Source of the DNA: an uncultured Parabacteroides sp.
GTDB taxonomy: Bacteria > Bacteroidota > Bacteroidia > Bacteroidales > Tannerellaceae
Assembly (NCBI GenBank): GCA_934718155.1
Contig: CAKUZF010000010.1
Span: forward strand, 11,396 to 75,395
Direction: 5' to 3'
DNA: 64,000 nucleotides
A model generated the notes under the pieces. It ran no database searches. It was given only the letters and a program-made list of their open reading frames with translations, and was not told the origin of the DNA. The position numbers and the translations under genes are program-made. Positions 25,764 through 34,258 of this stretch are shown one piece after another; positions within the stretch are counted from its first letter, which is position 1, and the number at the start of each line of letters is the position of its first letter.

Positions 25764-27437
25764 ATGCAATGGTTAATTGAATTAATCTATGGGAACGGTG
25801 TAGGACACTCCATCCTGTTGCTGGCCACGGTGATCGCCGCAGGCATCGCATTGGGAAAGATCAAAGTGTTCGGTGTATCGCTGGGCATCACGATGGTGCT
25901 TTTCATGGGCATCCTGTTTGGACATTTCGGCTTCGGCATCAACCCCTCCATCTCCCACTTCTTCCGAGAGTTCGGTTTGATCCTGTTTGTCTATTCCGTG
26001 GGCATGCAGGTGGGTCCGGGCTTCTTCTCCTCCTTCCGAAAGGGAGGCATCACGCTCAATTTACTGGCTTGCGGCATTATCTTTCTGGGCGTAGCGACAG
26101 CCTTGATCATCCATTTCGTAACAGACATACCCATTCCCGCCATGGTGGGCATCCTTTCAGGAGCGGTCACCAACACACCGGGCTTAGGAGCCGCACAGCA
26201 GGCCTACAGCGACCTGTTCGGCCATGCGGACGACTCAATCGCAATGGGCTACGCCATCGCCTATCCTTTAGGTGTAATCGGTATCATCGCCTCGATGCTG
26301 TTTGTGAAGGGCGTGTATCACATCGTGGTGAGCGACGAGGCAAAGGCCATCGAGCAGGAAGAGGGACATTCGGGCACGACGGCTATCTCGCTGATCGTGA
26401 AGAACCCCGCCGTGTTCGGAAAGAGCATCTCAGAGATTGCCGTCTTGCTGCAACACTGCGACTTTGTCGTGTCGCGCATCAACCGGGCGCATACGAGCCG
26501 GATTGAGATCGCAACAGGCAACATGCGCCTCGAAGAAGACGATCGCATATTCGTGATCACCCAAGAGCAGCACACAGAGGTGATTAAGACGCTGATCGGC
26601 GACGAAATCATGATGGATCGCAAGCAATGGATCCCCGCCGAGAGCCAGTTCATCAGCCGACGCATCCTCGTGACGCGCCCCGAAGTGAACGGTAAGCCCT
26701 TAGGAGCGTTGCAGCTGCGCAAGCTACATGGCATCAACGTCACCCGAGTGAACCGTGCGGGCGTGGAGCTGGTAGCCACCCCTACCCTCGTACTCCAACT
26801 TGGCGACCGTCTGACGGTGGTAGGCAGTGAACTGGCCATCGAGAAGGTGAGCCAAACACTGGGCAACTCGCTGAAACGACTGAACGAGCCAAACCTGATC
26901 ACCTTCTTCTTAGGCATTGCGCTGGGTATCTGCTTAGGCTCCATTCCCATCGCTTTCCCTGGCATTCCTCAACCCATCAAACTGGGCTTGGCGGGCGGCC
27001 CACTGATCGTGGCCATCCTGATCAGCCGCTTCGGCTATCGCTACCGACTGATCACCTACACCACCCTGTCGGCCAACCTGCTGGTACGCGAGTTGGGCAT
27101 TACGCTCTTCTTGGCCTGCGTAGGACTGAATGCGGGCGACGGCTTCGTCGACACAATTCTGCATCATGGAGGTTCGGCTTGGATTGGCTATGGCGCCATC
27201 ATCACCCTCGTGCCACTACTGATCATCGGGATTATCGCCCGCAAGGTGTGCAAGATTAATTATTGCACACTGATGGGTCTGCTCGCAGGAAGCACGACCG
27301 ACCCGCCCGCCTTGGCCTACGCCAACATGACAGCGGGCAACGATGCGCCAGCCGTGGGTTATGCCACGGTCTATCCGCTCGTGATGTTCCTCAGAGTGCT
27401 CACCGCCCAATTAATGATACTCTTATTCTGTAGCTAA
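25764..27437 (+). CDS. YidE/AspT-type transporter with two RCK-C (TrkA-C) domains
   Basis: 557 residues. Two halves of five to six membrane helices (about 1-190 and 375-557) flank a cytoplasmic region with two TrkA-C/RCK-C domains (about 205-290 and 295-370). The repeated VTNTPGLGAA and GSTTDPPALAYA motifs in the two halves are typical of the aspartate:alanine exchanger family, including E. coli YidE and YbjL. Substrate is unknown. It is the first full-length gene after a cobalamin riboswitch, but a strong terminator lies between them, so B12 control is uncertain; a corrinoid-linked substrate is a hypothesis only. Confidence 0.88.
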   Translation: MQWLIELIYGNGVGHSILLLATVIAAGIALGKIKVFGVSLGITMVLFMGILFGHFGFGINPSISHFFREFGLILFVYSVGMQVGPGFFSSFRKGGITLNLLACGIIFLGVATALIIHFVTDIPIPAMVGILSGAVTNTPGLGAAQQAYSDLFGHADDSIAMGYAIAYPLGVIGIIASMLFVKGVYHIVVSDEAKAIEQEEGHSGTTAISLIVKNPAVFGKSISEIAVLLQHCDFVVSRINRAHTSRIEIATGNMRLEEDDRIFVITQEQHTEVIKTLIGDEIMMDRKQWIPAESQFISRRILVTRPEVNGKPLGALQLRKLHGINVTRVNRAGVELVATPTLVLQLGDRLTVVGSELAIEKVSQTLGNSLKRLNEPNLITFFLGIALGICLGSIPIAFPGIPQPIKLGLAGGPLIVAILISRFGYRYRLITYTTLSANLLVRELGITLFLACVGLNAGDGFVDTILHHGGSAWIGYGAIITLVPLLIIGIIARKVCKINYCTLMGLLAGSTTDPPALAYANMTAGNDAPAVGYATVYPLVMFLRVLTAQLMILLFCS

Positions 27438-27526
27438 GAGCTGCGAGACGCTAAGAATGGACTTAGAAGCTGTGTGTTAGAATCCATGACTTAACTAGTT
27501 TTTGGATACATATTTTTGTAATAAAG

Positions 27527-27557
27527 GAGATGGCCTGCGACAGGTCGTCTCTTTTTT
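27527..27557 (+). terminator. intrinsic terminator after the transporter gene
   Basis: GAGATGGCCTG (27527-27537) pairs with CAGGTCGTCTC (27541-27551), allowing two G-U pairs, with a CGA loop and six T. It separates the transporter from the convergent upxY-like gene. Confidence 0.8.
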
Positions 27558-27576
27558 ATTGCCCCAAAAGCAGGAA

Positions 27577-28125
27577 TCAAACCAACTGGATGAAATCGGG
27601 ATTGACCTCCACCGCGGCATAAAGAATGCCACACAAGTCGATCAGAAGTCGCTTTTGCTTGGAGCCTCGGATGGCCAGCAGATTGCCTTCGTAGCCATTC
27701 AGCGGGCCTCCGAAGATTCGCACACGCCGACCCAACATAGCAATCGTCACCTCGTCGGGCGAAAAATAGACCGGGGCATTGGATGTCTCGACCGCATAGA
27801 TGAAGCGATCCATCTCCTCGTTGGATACGGTCATCGGCTTGCGCCACGCCCCTTTGATGTAGCGAAACTGCAATGTGCTGATGGGATCGATGAGCTGGCT
27901 CAAGGAGTTGTAGCTCTCATAGGCAAACAGCAGGTCCTGCAAACAAGGGTGCTGCTCACGCACAAGATGCCCATTCCGGGAGGAAACGACCCAACGCATA
28001 GGGGTGAACATGCGAACGGACTGATCCTGCAACAATCGGTAAGCAGGGTATTTGGCGTTCGCACGCTTTAAGTCGCGCAACACATACCATTGTTTGTTCT
28101 CGGTAGTAACTTGATCTGTTTCCAT
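27577..28125 (-). CDS. UpxY-type NusG-family transcription antiterminator, orphan
   Basis: 182 residues from ATG 28125; an ATG six codons earlier (28143) would leave almost no leader after the promoter box. The N-terminal half is a NusG-NGN domain (WYVLRDLKRANAKYPAYRL), and the C-terminal part has a KOW motif (RVRIFGGPLNGYEGNLLAI). This is the UpxY family, which in Bacteroides prevents premature termination in the leaders of capsular polysaccharide operons and normally is the first gene of such an operon. Here its downstream neighbour is a convergent transporter, and no glycosyltransferase is near, so it must act elsewhere or be a remnant. Confidence 0.87.
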   Translation of the reverse strand: METDQVTTENKQWYVLRDLKRANAKYPAYRLLQDQSVRMFTPMRWVVSSRNGHLVREQHPCLQDLLFAYESYNSLSQLIDPISTLQFRYIKGAWRKPMTVSNEEMDRFIYAVETSNAPVYFSPDEVTIAMLGRRVRIFGGPLNGYEGNLLAIRGSKQKRLLIDLCGILYAAVEVNPDFIQLV

Positions 28126-28160
28126 TCTCGATTTAGTCCGCATGATAAATCATCGTTGGG

Positions 28161-28168
28161 CAAAGATA
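28161..28168 (-). promoter_or_regulatory. -7 promoter box of the upxY-like gene
   Basis: On the minus strand TATCTTTG matches TAnnTTTG; the expected start of transcription supports the ATG at 28125. Confidence 0.5.
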
Positions 28169-28210
28169 GGAAATTCCAACAAATATCCGCAGGGCAAACA
28201 CACATTTTCG

Positions 28211-28218
28211 TATATTTG
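28211..28218 (+). promoter_or_regulatory. -7 promoter box of the GAF/fRMsr gene
   Basis: TATATTTG matches TAnnTTTG, 24 nt before the ATG at 28242 and divergent from the upxY box. Confidence 0.5.
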
Positions 28219-28241
28219 CCTCGCAAAATAACGACAGAAAG

Positions 28242-28727
28242 ATGGCAGAAACTTTACACATCAGCGAGGGAAGCAAGAGGGAACGCTACGAAACCTTGCT
28301 CCCGCAAATGGCCTCGCTCATTAAGGGCGAGCCCGATTTGATAGCCGCAATGGCCAATATGGCAGCGGCGATCACGCAAACATTCCACTTCTTTTGGGTT
28401 GGATTCTACCGGGTCATAGAAGACAAGCTGGTGCTTGGCCCGTTTCAAGGCCCCATCGCCTGCACACGCATCGCCTACGGCAAAGGAGTTTGCGGGTCAG
28501 CATGGAAAGAGCAGCGCACCTTGGTAGTGCCCGACGTGGATGCTTTCCCTGGGCACATTGCTTGCAGCTCCGCCTCTCGCTCGGAAATCGTGGTACCTGT
28601 CATGAAAGAGGGCCAAGTAATCGGCGTGCTGGACATCGACAGCGACCTGCTGAACAGCTTCGACGAAGTAGACCAGCACTATCTGGAGCAGATCGTCGGA
28701 TTGCTTACCGACCACAAATGTCTTTAA
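28242..28727 (+). CDS. msrC: free methionine-(R)-sulfoxide reductase (GAF domain)
   Basis: 161 residues forming a single GAF domain. It has the fRMsr features: FFWVGFYR, GPFQGPIACTRIAYGKGVCG and GHIACSSASRSEIVVPV; the three cysteines at about 84, 94 and 118 are in the catalytic positions. The enzyme reduces free methionine-R-sulfoxide in the cytoplasm with thioredoxin. Length equals E. coli MsrC (about 165). The 3' end overlaps the convergent AddB-like gene by 23 nt. It has its own promoter box. Confidence 0.93.
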   Translation: MAETLHISEGSKRERYETLLPQMASLIKGEPDLIAAMANMAAAITQTFHFFWVGFYRVIEDKLVLGPFQGPIACTRIAYGKGVCGSAWKEQRTLVVPDVDAFPGHIACSSASRSEIVVPVMKEGQVIGVLDIDSDLLNSFDEVDQHYLEQIVGLLTDHKCL

Positions 28728-31602
28728 ACGGGCAATAGGCGCATCGGTCGGTCTGAGCGGTCTGCGCAAAGGGAACGTCGGGATCGAACAGTGCGTCTAA
28801 GCAGCGGCGCAACGCCTCCTCGAACGCTTCGATAAGGGGCGAGCAATCCTCCACCCTTTCTTTCTTGCCTCGGGAAACGCCCTGGCTGATAGCCGAATCG
28901 AAAGGATCCTTAAACAGGTTGCGCACCCCATAGAGACAGGGCTGAACCGGCTGAGCAGAGGCCGATTGCTGCGCCTTAAGATAAAGGTAGGCGTAGAAGA
29001 AGACCTGCATCACCTCCTTCGGACGTTTGGCCAAATCGGCATCGAACAGGCTCTCGATGGAAGAGAATGTCAATTCGGGCGCACCCGTCTTATAATCGAC
29101 AATGCGCTTCACCCCATTCACCTCGTCGACTCGGTCGATAAACCCCTTGAGCGCGACCTGCCTACCATCCGTGAGGGCAATCTGCCCCTTAACCAACAGC
29201 TCCGACTCGCCATAGGTAAAGGGCGTGAGTCGGTCGTCTTGTCTGAGAATCTGCTCCACATACTTACGGATGATCTCGCCATTCAAGAAGTTCAGTCCAT
29301 GCAGGGGCTTGACCTGATCCGACTTGAAGAACTCACTGGCAAACGCCTGCGCGACGGTCTGCTGCAGCAAACGTTTGTCTTTCCGAATCATCTTCAGCAG
29401 GTCGGAGGTGACCACCTGCCGTTGTAACGGACGATAAAGGATCTCCATCACCTTATGCAGGATACTGCCAAACGTGTCGCTCTCGACACGCTCCGTCACC
29501 CGGTCCTCCTCTCGAAGCCCTTCCACATCCGTCAAGTAGAACTTCAACGGACAATCCAGATAACGGTTGAGCGCACTGGCCGACAAAGCTTTCTCTCCAT
29601 TCTCCAAATAGGCAGAAAGACGCTGACACGCCACAGAATCCTTTCGCACGACAAGAGGCTGCGCAGGCTGTGCGGCCACATCGTAGACAATCAGTTTATC
29701 CCGTAAGGGCCAACCATAATGATAACGCAGTTGATGCACGAAGCGGCTCACCTCGCCACTGCGCATACCCGTGGAACGGGTGTCGTAAACCAGGCTCACC
29801 TGTTCAGCCCGCTCAATCAAACGATAGAAATGGTATGCCCAGATGCTGTCTTGATGCTCGTAGGTAGGCAGGCCAAAGCCTTTTCGCAAATGATAGGGAA
29901 TGAAGGAATTGGCCACTTTGTGCTGGGGAAAGGCTCCTTCGTTCATCGAAAGGATGACCAGTCGGTCGAAGTCGAGCGCACGCGTCTCCAACACACCCAT
30001 GATTTGCAATCCCGAAAGCGGCTCGCCCTGGAAAGGGATCGTCACCCGGTCGGCCATACGCTTCAGCAGCCGGAAGAAGGTATCCAGACGCATCTCGACA
30101 GCGTGCTCACGCATCACCTCCTGCATGCGATTGACCGTAGCGAAGTAATGAAAAATGAACTCCTGCTCAATCTCGCGCGACAGGCGTCCCTTTGTCGTAG
30201 GCTCCTCTTCTTGCAGCTCTTCCTGTGCGGTCAACCGCTCGTTCAGGGCCTCTAAGATGCGGATCAAGTAGGCTGCGAAATCGGCCACTTGAGTGATGGG
30301 CTGGAAGAGCAGGGCTAACAGCGGAGTGCGGGCCAAAAAGGCCGGCTCCAAGTAAATGCGGTTGCTCTCGGTGATCTCTTTGATCAACGTGCCGACACAC
30401 TCTGGGTCGGCTGCCGACAAATAACGGTGGTTCAGCAGCGGCAGCACCTGGCTGTAATGGAACAGGGGGAGCCTATCGATCCAGCGTACCTGCAGCTGCA
30501 ACGCCATGACAGCCTCAACCAACGAAGCCACCGGCGTACCCGCCAAGGGATAACCCATCGTGACATTGATCGAACCAACAGAAGCCGGAATGGCATGCAA
30601 CACAGGGAGCAACAGCGACTCCTCGGGCAAAACAACCGCCGTGCGCAAAGCCTCCTCGGCGGGCACGGCCTCCTCGGGAAACCACTGTCGCAACAGGTTG
30701 TGCAACTGCTTCGCCTGTCCTACTCCCGAAGGCACACCGATCACCTCGATCTTGGCCTCTCGCGACGGCTCAACGGGAAGCGGGCAGCACGACGGGAAAC
30801 GCTTGGCATTGCGCATCACGAAGAAAGAGGCTTTGTTGGCAGCATCGGTTGCCTGCGCAGAAGCGACATCCCAATAAAAATCGGCCAAATCCCAGTCGCG
30901 CAACTTGTCGAGGAAGGTCTCCTCGGCCACAGAGAGGGCATTCAGTCCCACGAACACAATGCGCTCATAAGATAAGGCTTCCACCTCTTCGCGGCTAACC
31001 TTCTCGGCTACATCCCTGAAGATCATGCCCTCGTAAGCTTTTCCCTCGGCCGAGAGAGCCGCACGGAAATCTTGATACAGATTATAGAGCACCTGCCACA
31101 CTTCCAAGAAGCGCTGCCTGTTCAGAACATGTGCCCGCCGATGGAAGCCCGACCAAAACATACGGATCGCCTCCAACTGCTCGGGCGTAAGGAAATCGAA
31201 GTCGCGCTCAATCTCCTTGATGTCGGAAAGATTGCGGAAGAGCGCTTGCGCATCGACCCGATACTTATCAATATCGTCGAAGTCGCTCAGCAGCATCTCA
31301 CCCCAATACAGGAAATCGTCAAACGACTCATCCGAGCCACTCAAGCGGACATAATGGGCATACAGGGAAAAGAGCAGGCTGATGCGATCAGCCGATTGCC
31401 GACGGGCTAAGCGAGTAAAAAGGTCGTTGATGGTTAAAATGGAGGGAGAAAAAATAGGCCGTTGAGCCACCTCTGACAGGTACTTCTGAAAGAACAAACC
31501 CGTTCGGCGATTCGGAAACACGAATGCCAACCGGGTGATCTCAGCCCCATAACGGGCATAAAACGAAGCTGCTACCTGATAGAGGAATGGTTTCACGGCC
31601 AA
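28705..31602 (-). CDS. AddB-like PD-(D/E)XK nuclease / inactivated helicase
   Basis: 965 residues. The N-terminal half looks like a degenerate UvrD-type helicase (FPNRRTGLFFQKYL near 27-40, helicase-like blocks LVILSMNEGAFP and LVYDTRSTGMRSGE). The C-terminal ~260 residues contain a PD-(D/E)XK nuclease with RIVDYKTGAPE as the catalytic core and end with CAYCPFKDIC, part of a four-cysteine iron-sulfur motif. This is the AddB partner of the AddAB break-processing enzyme; addA is not in this window. It is the last gene of a leftward operon (bamD, rpoZ, DUF4293, this gene), only 13 nt after DUF4293, and overlaps the convergent msrC by 23 nt. Confidence 0.87.
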   Translation of the reverse strand: MAVKPFLYQVAASFYARYGAEITRLAFVFPNRRTGLFFQKYLSEVAQRPIFSPSILTINDLFTRLARRQSADRISLLFSLYAHYVRLSGSDESFDDFLYWGEMLLSDFDDIDKYRVDAQALFRNLSDIKEIERDFDFLTPEQLEAIRMFWSGFHRRAHVLNRQRFLEVWQVLYNLYQDFRAALSAEGKAYEGMIFRDVAEKVSREEVEALSYERIVFVGLNALSVAEETFLDKLRDWDLADFYWDVASAQATDAANKASFFVMRNAKRFPSCCPLPVEPSREAKIEVIGVPSGVGQAKQLHNLLRQWFPEEAVPAEEALRTAVVLPEESLLLPVLHAIPASVGSINVTMGYPLAGTPVASLVEAVMALQLQVRWIDRLPLFHYSQVLPLLNHRYLSAADPECVGTLIKEITESNRIYLEPAFLARTPLLALLFQPITQVADFAAYLIRILEALNERLTAQEELQEEEPTTKGRLSREIEQEFIFHYFATVNRMQEVMREHAVEMRLDTFFRLLKRMADRVTIPFQGEPLSGLQIMGVLETRALDFDRLVILSMNEGAFPQHKVANSFIPYHLRKGFGLPTYEHQDSIWAYHFYRLIERAEQVSLVYDTRSTGMRSGEVSRFVHQLRYHYGWPLRDKLIVYDVAAQPAQPLVVRKDSVACQRLSAYLENGEKALSASALNRYLDCPLKFYLTDVEGLREEDRVTERVESDTFGSILHKVMEILYRPLQRQVVTSDLLKMIRKDKRLLQQTVAQAFASEFFKSDQVKPLHGLNFLNGEIIRKYVEQILRQDDRLTPFTYGESELLVKGQIALTDGRQVALKGFIDRVDEVNGVKRIVDYKTGAPELTFSSIESLFDADLAKRPKEVMQVFFYAYLYLKAQQSASAQPVQPCLYGVRNLFKDPFDSAISQGVSRGKKERVEDCSPLIEAFEEALRRCLDALFDPDVPFAQTAQTDRCAYCPFKDICGR

Positions 31603-31615
31603 TCCTTTCGGACAA

Positions 31616-32077
31616 TCAACGCAATCTGTCGAGCGAGCGCACTAACGCCTCGTCGGCACCGATATTGCGAATTGCCAAATAATCGAGTATCAAACAAACC
31701 AACGGGAAGGCCAAACCAAACTTCACGTCGATCGTCATCCCCTCAAAATCGTGCATGAACGAGTAGGCCATGTAGCCGAAATAGCCATAAAAGCCCAACA
31801 TCAACAGCGCATTGAACACGCACAGACGAATCTGAAGGATGCGACGCTTGAAGAGGAAGATGGTGACCAACGCCACGATCGAAATCACGGCAGTCAACGC
31901 AAATAGCCCCCACGTCGGGTAGAGCAACTCTTTCTCGCCCAACATCGTGCTTACGCCCGAAGCGTCGAACGAGAAGAGGTCATTCCCCGCTTGCAACACG
32001 GCAAAGGGGAAAAACAGAGTCGTCGCCATCAAGGCAACAATCACCAATAAATATACGGTCTGAATTCTTTGCAACAT
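31616..32077 (-). CDS. DUF4293 four-helix membrane protein
   Basis: 153 residues with four hydrophobic helices (about 8-28, 55-75, 85-105, 120-142) and the opening MLQRIQTVYLL found in the Bacteroidetes family DUF4293. Function unknown. It sits two bases after the omega/Rpb6 stop and 13 nt before the AddB-like gene, an operon order shared in the phylum, so it is a genuine conserved gene rather than a chance frame. Confidence 0.85.
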   Translation of the reverse strand: MLQRIQTVYLLVIVALMATTLFFPFAVLQAGNDLFSFDASGVSTMLGEKELLYPTWGLFALTAVISIVALVTIFLFKRRILQIRLCVFNALLMLGFYGYFGYMAYSFMHDFEGMTIDVKFGLAFPLVCLILDYLAIRNIGADEALVRSLDRLR

Positions 32078-32079
32078 AA

Positions 32080-32412
32080 TTATAAGTTGTCCTTCTCCTT
32101 TGCAGGGTTGCGAAAATACACCTTACCCTCCTCGAATTCTTTTGCGGCAATCAGCGTGGGCTTCGGCAACTTCTCGTAGTAACGAGAGATCTCGATCTGC
32201 TCACGATTCTCGAAAACCTCCTCTAAGTTGTCGTTGACTGAGGCAAACTCTTGCAACTTCTTCTCCAAATCCTGCTTCATCTCCACAGCAATCTGGTTGG
32301 CACGCTTTGAGATAATCGCTACTGTCTCATACACATTACCTGTCTCGTCGCACAACTTCATCATATCACGTGTGATCGTGTTGGTAGGCGCATTTGTCTT
32401 TCTGTAATCCAT
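32080..32412 (-). CDS. rpoZ: RNA polymerase omega/Rpb6-like subunit
   Basis: 110 residues, Bacteroidetes form of omega. It begins DYRKTNAPTNTITRDM and carries the AIISKRANQIA segment (about 33-43) typical of omega/Rpb6. It assists assembly of RNA polymerase around the beta' subunit. It lies 22 nt after bamD and 2 nt before DUF4293. The acidic/Lys C-terminal half (FEEGKVYFRNPAKEKDNL) is characteristic of the phylum's version. Confidence 0.9.
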   Translation of the reverse strand: MDYRKTNAPTNTITRDMMKLCDETGNVYETVAIISKRANQIAVEMKQDLEKKLQEFASVNDNLEEVFENREQIEISRYYEKLPKPTLIAAKEFEEGKVYFRNPAKEKDNL

Positions 32413-32434
32413 CTTTTTATCTGATTAATTTCGC

Positions 32435-33244
32435 TTAATAAACATCTGAAATTCGCTTGTTGGCATACTCGAAGTACTTCGTGACCTGTTTCACGTATTG
32501 CCCCTCGGGATACTCATTCATATACGTATAGTACTCATCAACCACGTCGCGGTAACGGCCCTGCAGCTTCTCCTCGACGCTGACCAAGGCCAGCTCATAC
32601 TTGGAGCGGATGATCAAGAACATAAACTCTTCACGATATTGAGAATAGGGATAATCCTTCAGCGCATTCTGCGCAGTGACTACGCACGACTGATAGTTGT
32701 TTCCCATGTAAGTGCCCAGGTTGAAGTAGAGGCGTGAAGCCAGCAGCTCCTTGTAGGCCAGTTTCTCTTGCAGCTGAAACATGATTTCCTGCGCCTCAGC
32801 CGCCCGCTCGCTCTGAGGGTAATACTCCAAATAGAGCTGCAACTGCTCAATCGCCTTGTAGGTCTGCGTCTGATCCAAGCGAGGATCGGGCGAATCCAAG
32901 TAAAGGCCATAACCCGAGTAGTAGCGCGCCAGCTCAGTGTACTCACCCTTCGGATAGGTCGTGAAATAAGTCTCGAAATATTGAGAGGCCGTCTGGTAAT
33001 CCTTCTGGCCATAATAGCTCTGAGCTAACAGATATAACGACTCCTCCGCATAGGCTGTTCCCTTGAAAATCGTCACCAACTCATCAAGGAGCGTAGCCGC
33101 CTTCGCATAGTCTTTCTTATTGAAATACTTCTTCGCATAGGAGTATTTCAACTCATAATCTGTACTTTTCAAGATCTTGTTATATTCCCCACACGAGGAG
33201 AACAGGATCGTCATTAATATACCTAAGAATACAAACTTCTTCAT
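32435..33244 (-). CDS. bamD: outer-membrane assembly lipoprotein BamD
   Basis: 269 residues. A lipoprotein signal ends LFSSC (Cys18). The mature protein is a series of TPR-like repeats: KYFNKKDYAKAATLLDEL, LAQSYYGQKDYQTASQYFE and later DYPYSQYREEFMFL, matching BamD/YfiO. It binds BamA and helps fold outer-membrane proteins. First gene of an operon with rpoZ, DUF4293 and addB-like; a minus-strand -7 box lies 19 nt upstream of the ATG. Confidence 0.93.
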   Translation of the reverse strand: MKKFVFLGILMTILFSSCGEYNKILKSTDYELKYSYAKKYFNKKDYAKAATLLDELVTIFKGTAYAEESLYLLAQSYYGQKDYQTASQYFETYFTTYPKGEYTELARYYSGYGLYLDSPDPRLDQTQTYKAIEQLQLYLEYYPQSERAAEAQEIMFQLQEKLAYKELLASRLYFNLGTYMGNNYQSCVVTAQNALKDYPYSQYREEFMFLIIRSKYELALVSVEEKLQGRYRDVVDEYYTYMNEYPEGQYVKQVTKYFEYANKRISDVY

Positions 33245-33262
33245 TCATGTACTTTTAGTCTG

Positions 33263-33270
33263 CAAAAGTA
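33263..33270 (-). promoter_or_regulatory. -7 promoter box of the bamD operon
   Basis: TACTTTTG on the minus strand matches TAnnTTTG, directly upstream of bamD. Confidence 0.5.
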
Positions 33271-33341
33271 GTGCTTTTCAGCCTACTAAAAAAACAGCAA
33301 ATGTTAATATTTACAACTAACCACTGATGCGGATGCCTGGA

Positions 33342-34151
33342 TCAAGAGAGGCGTTTGATCTTGATATTGCGGAAAGCGACCTCATTCCCATGATCTTGCA
33401 ACAGCAAATGACCCTCCGGAGCCTCGCCGAAAGCGCCACCCACGCTGTAAGCTGGATCGGCATACTTGCTGCCCTTCACCAACTTGCGGAACGCGTCGCT
33501 GCAACGCTCATACTCCAGCACTTTCACGCCATTGAGCCAATGCTCCACATGGTTGTTGGGAAACACCTTCACAACCGCCGTGTTCCACTCGCCAACGCCG
33601 TTGAAACGCACATTCTCGCTTTTCTTCAAGTCGTAGAGGCTACCCAGCGTGCGGCTGCCGGGGAAGGTGGTATAAAGCTTCGCGTCGGCATGCTTGGCGT
33701 CGTCGAGGATCTGAAACTCCAACCCGTAGGCCGAGCCCTTCTGCTTCTCCTTCTCGGTCACGAAATACTTGATGCCGCTGTTCGCTCCCTCCGTGATCTT
33801 GAAATCCACGCTGAACTCGAAAGCCGAATAAACGCCCTCCGTCACGATGTCGCCACCATTGGTAGACTCGCTGCCATCCGACGCCAACACGATCAGCTCG
33901 CCATCCTTGACCATCCAACCATGATCGGGAAAGCGGTCCATGTGCGCTCCACGCCATCCCTGGGTTGTCTGTCCGTCGAACAGCAACTCCCAGCCGTCGG
34001 CACGCTCTTGATCCGTCAACTGATTCATCACGGGCTGCTCGGCGACAACAGCGGCCGGCTCGGCACTCTTTTCGCTCTGCCGCGACTGATTTCCAGCGCA
34101 TCCACACATCAAAGCCGCACCTACAGCGACTGTAACCCATTGTATCTTCAT
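33342..34151 (-). CDS. DUF1080 lipoprotein
   Basis: 269 residues. Lipoprotein signal ends LMCGC (Cys18) followed by an Ala/Glu-rich linker. The DUF1080 lectin-like domain (about 50-269) shows ELLFDGQTTQGWRG, GDIVTEGVYSAFEFSVDFKI, NSGIKYF and the closing GNEVAFRNIKIKRL. Relatives include periplasmic 3-keto-glycoside hydrolases; no substrate can be named. Monocistronic, with a -7 box 45 nt upstream and divergent from the HAD gene. Confidence 0.87.
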   Translation of the reverse strand: MKIQWVTVAVGAALMCGCAGNQSRQSEKSAEPAAVVAEQPVMNQLTDQERADGWELLFDGQTTQGWRGAHMDRFPDHGWMVKDGELIVLASDGSESTNGGDIVTEGVYSAFEFSVDFKITEGANSGIKYFVTEKEKQKGSAYGLEFQILDDAKHADAKLYTTFPGSRTLGSLYDLKKSENVRFNGVGEWNTAVVKVFPNNHVEHWLNGVKVLEYERCSDAFRKLVKGSKYADPAYSVGGAFGEAPEGHLLLQDHGNEVAFRNIKIKRLS

Positions 34152-34195
34152 CTCTATTTTTTCTTTTCTTTCGACGATAAACTACGTTAACCGCA

Positions 34196-34203
34196 CAAAG
34201 GTA
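34196..34203 (-). promoter_or_regulatory. -7 promoter box of the DUF1080 lipoprotein gene
   Basis: TACCTTTG on the minus strand matches TAnnTTTG. Confidence 0.5.
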
Positions 34204-34216
34204 AACTTTTTATTGG

Positions 34217-34224
34217 TATCTTTG
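34217..34224 (+). promoter_or_regulatory. -7 promoter box of the HAD gene
   Basis: TATCTTTG matches TAnnTTTG, 35 nt before the ATG at 34259; divergent from the box at 34196-34203. Confidence 0.5.
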
Positions 34225-34258
34225 TACGCACATCACAAAAAAGAGACAGAAGAAGACG

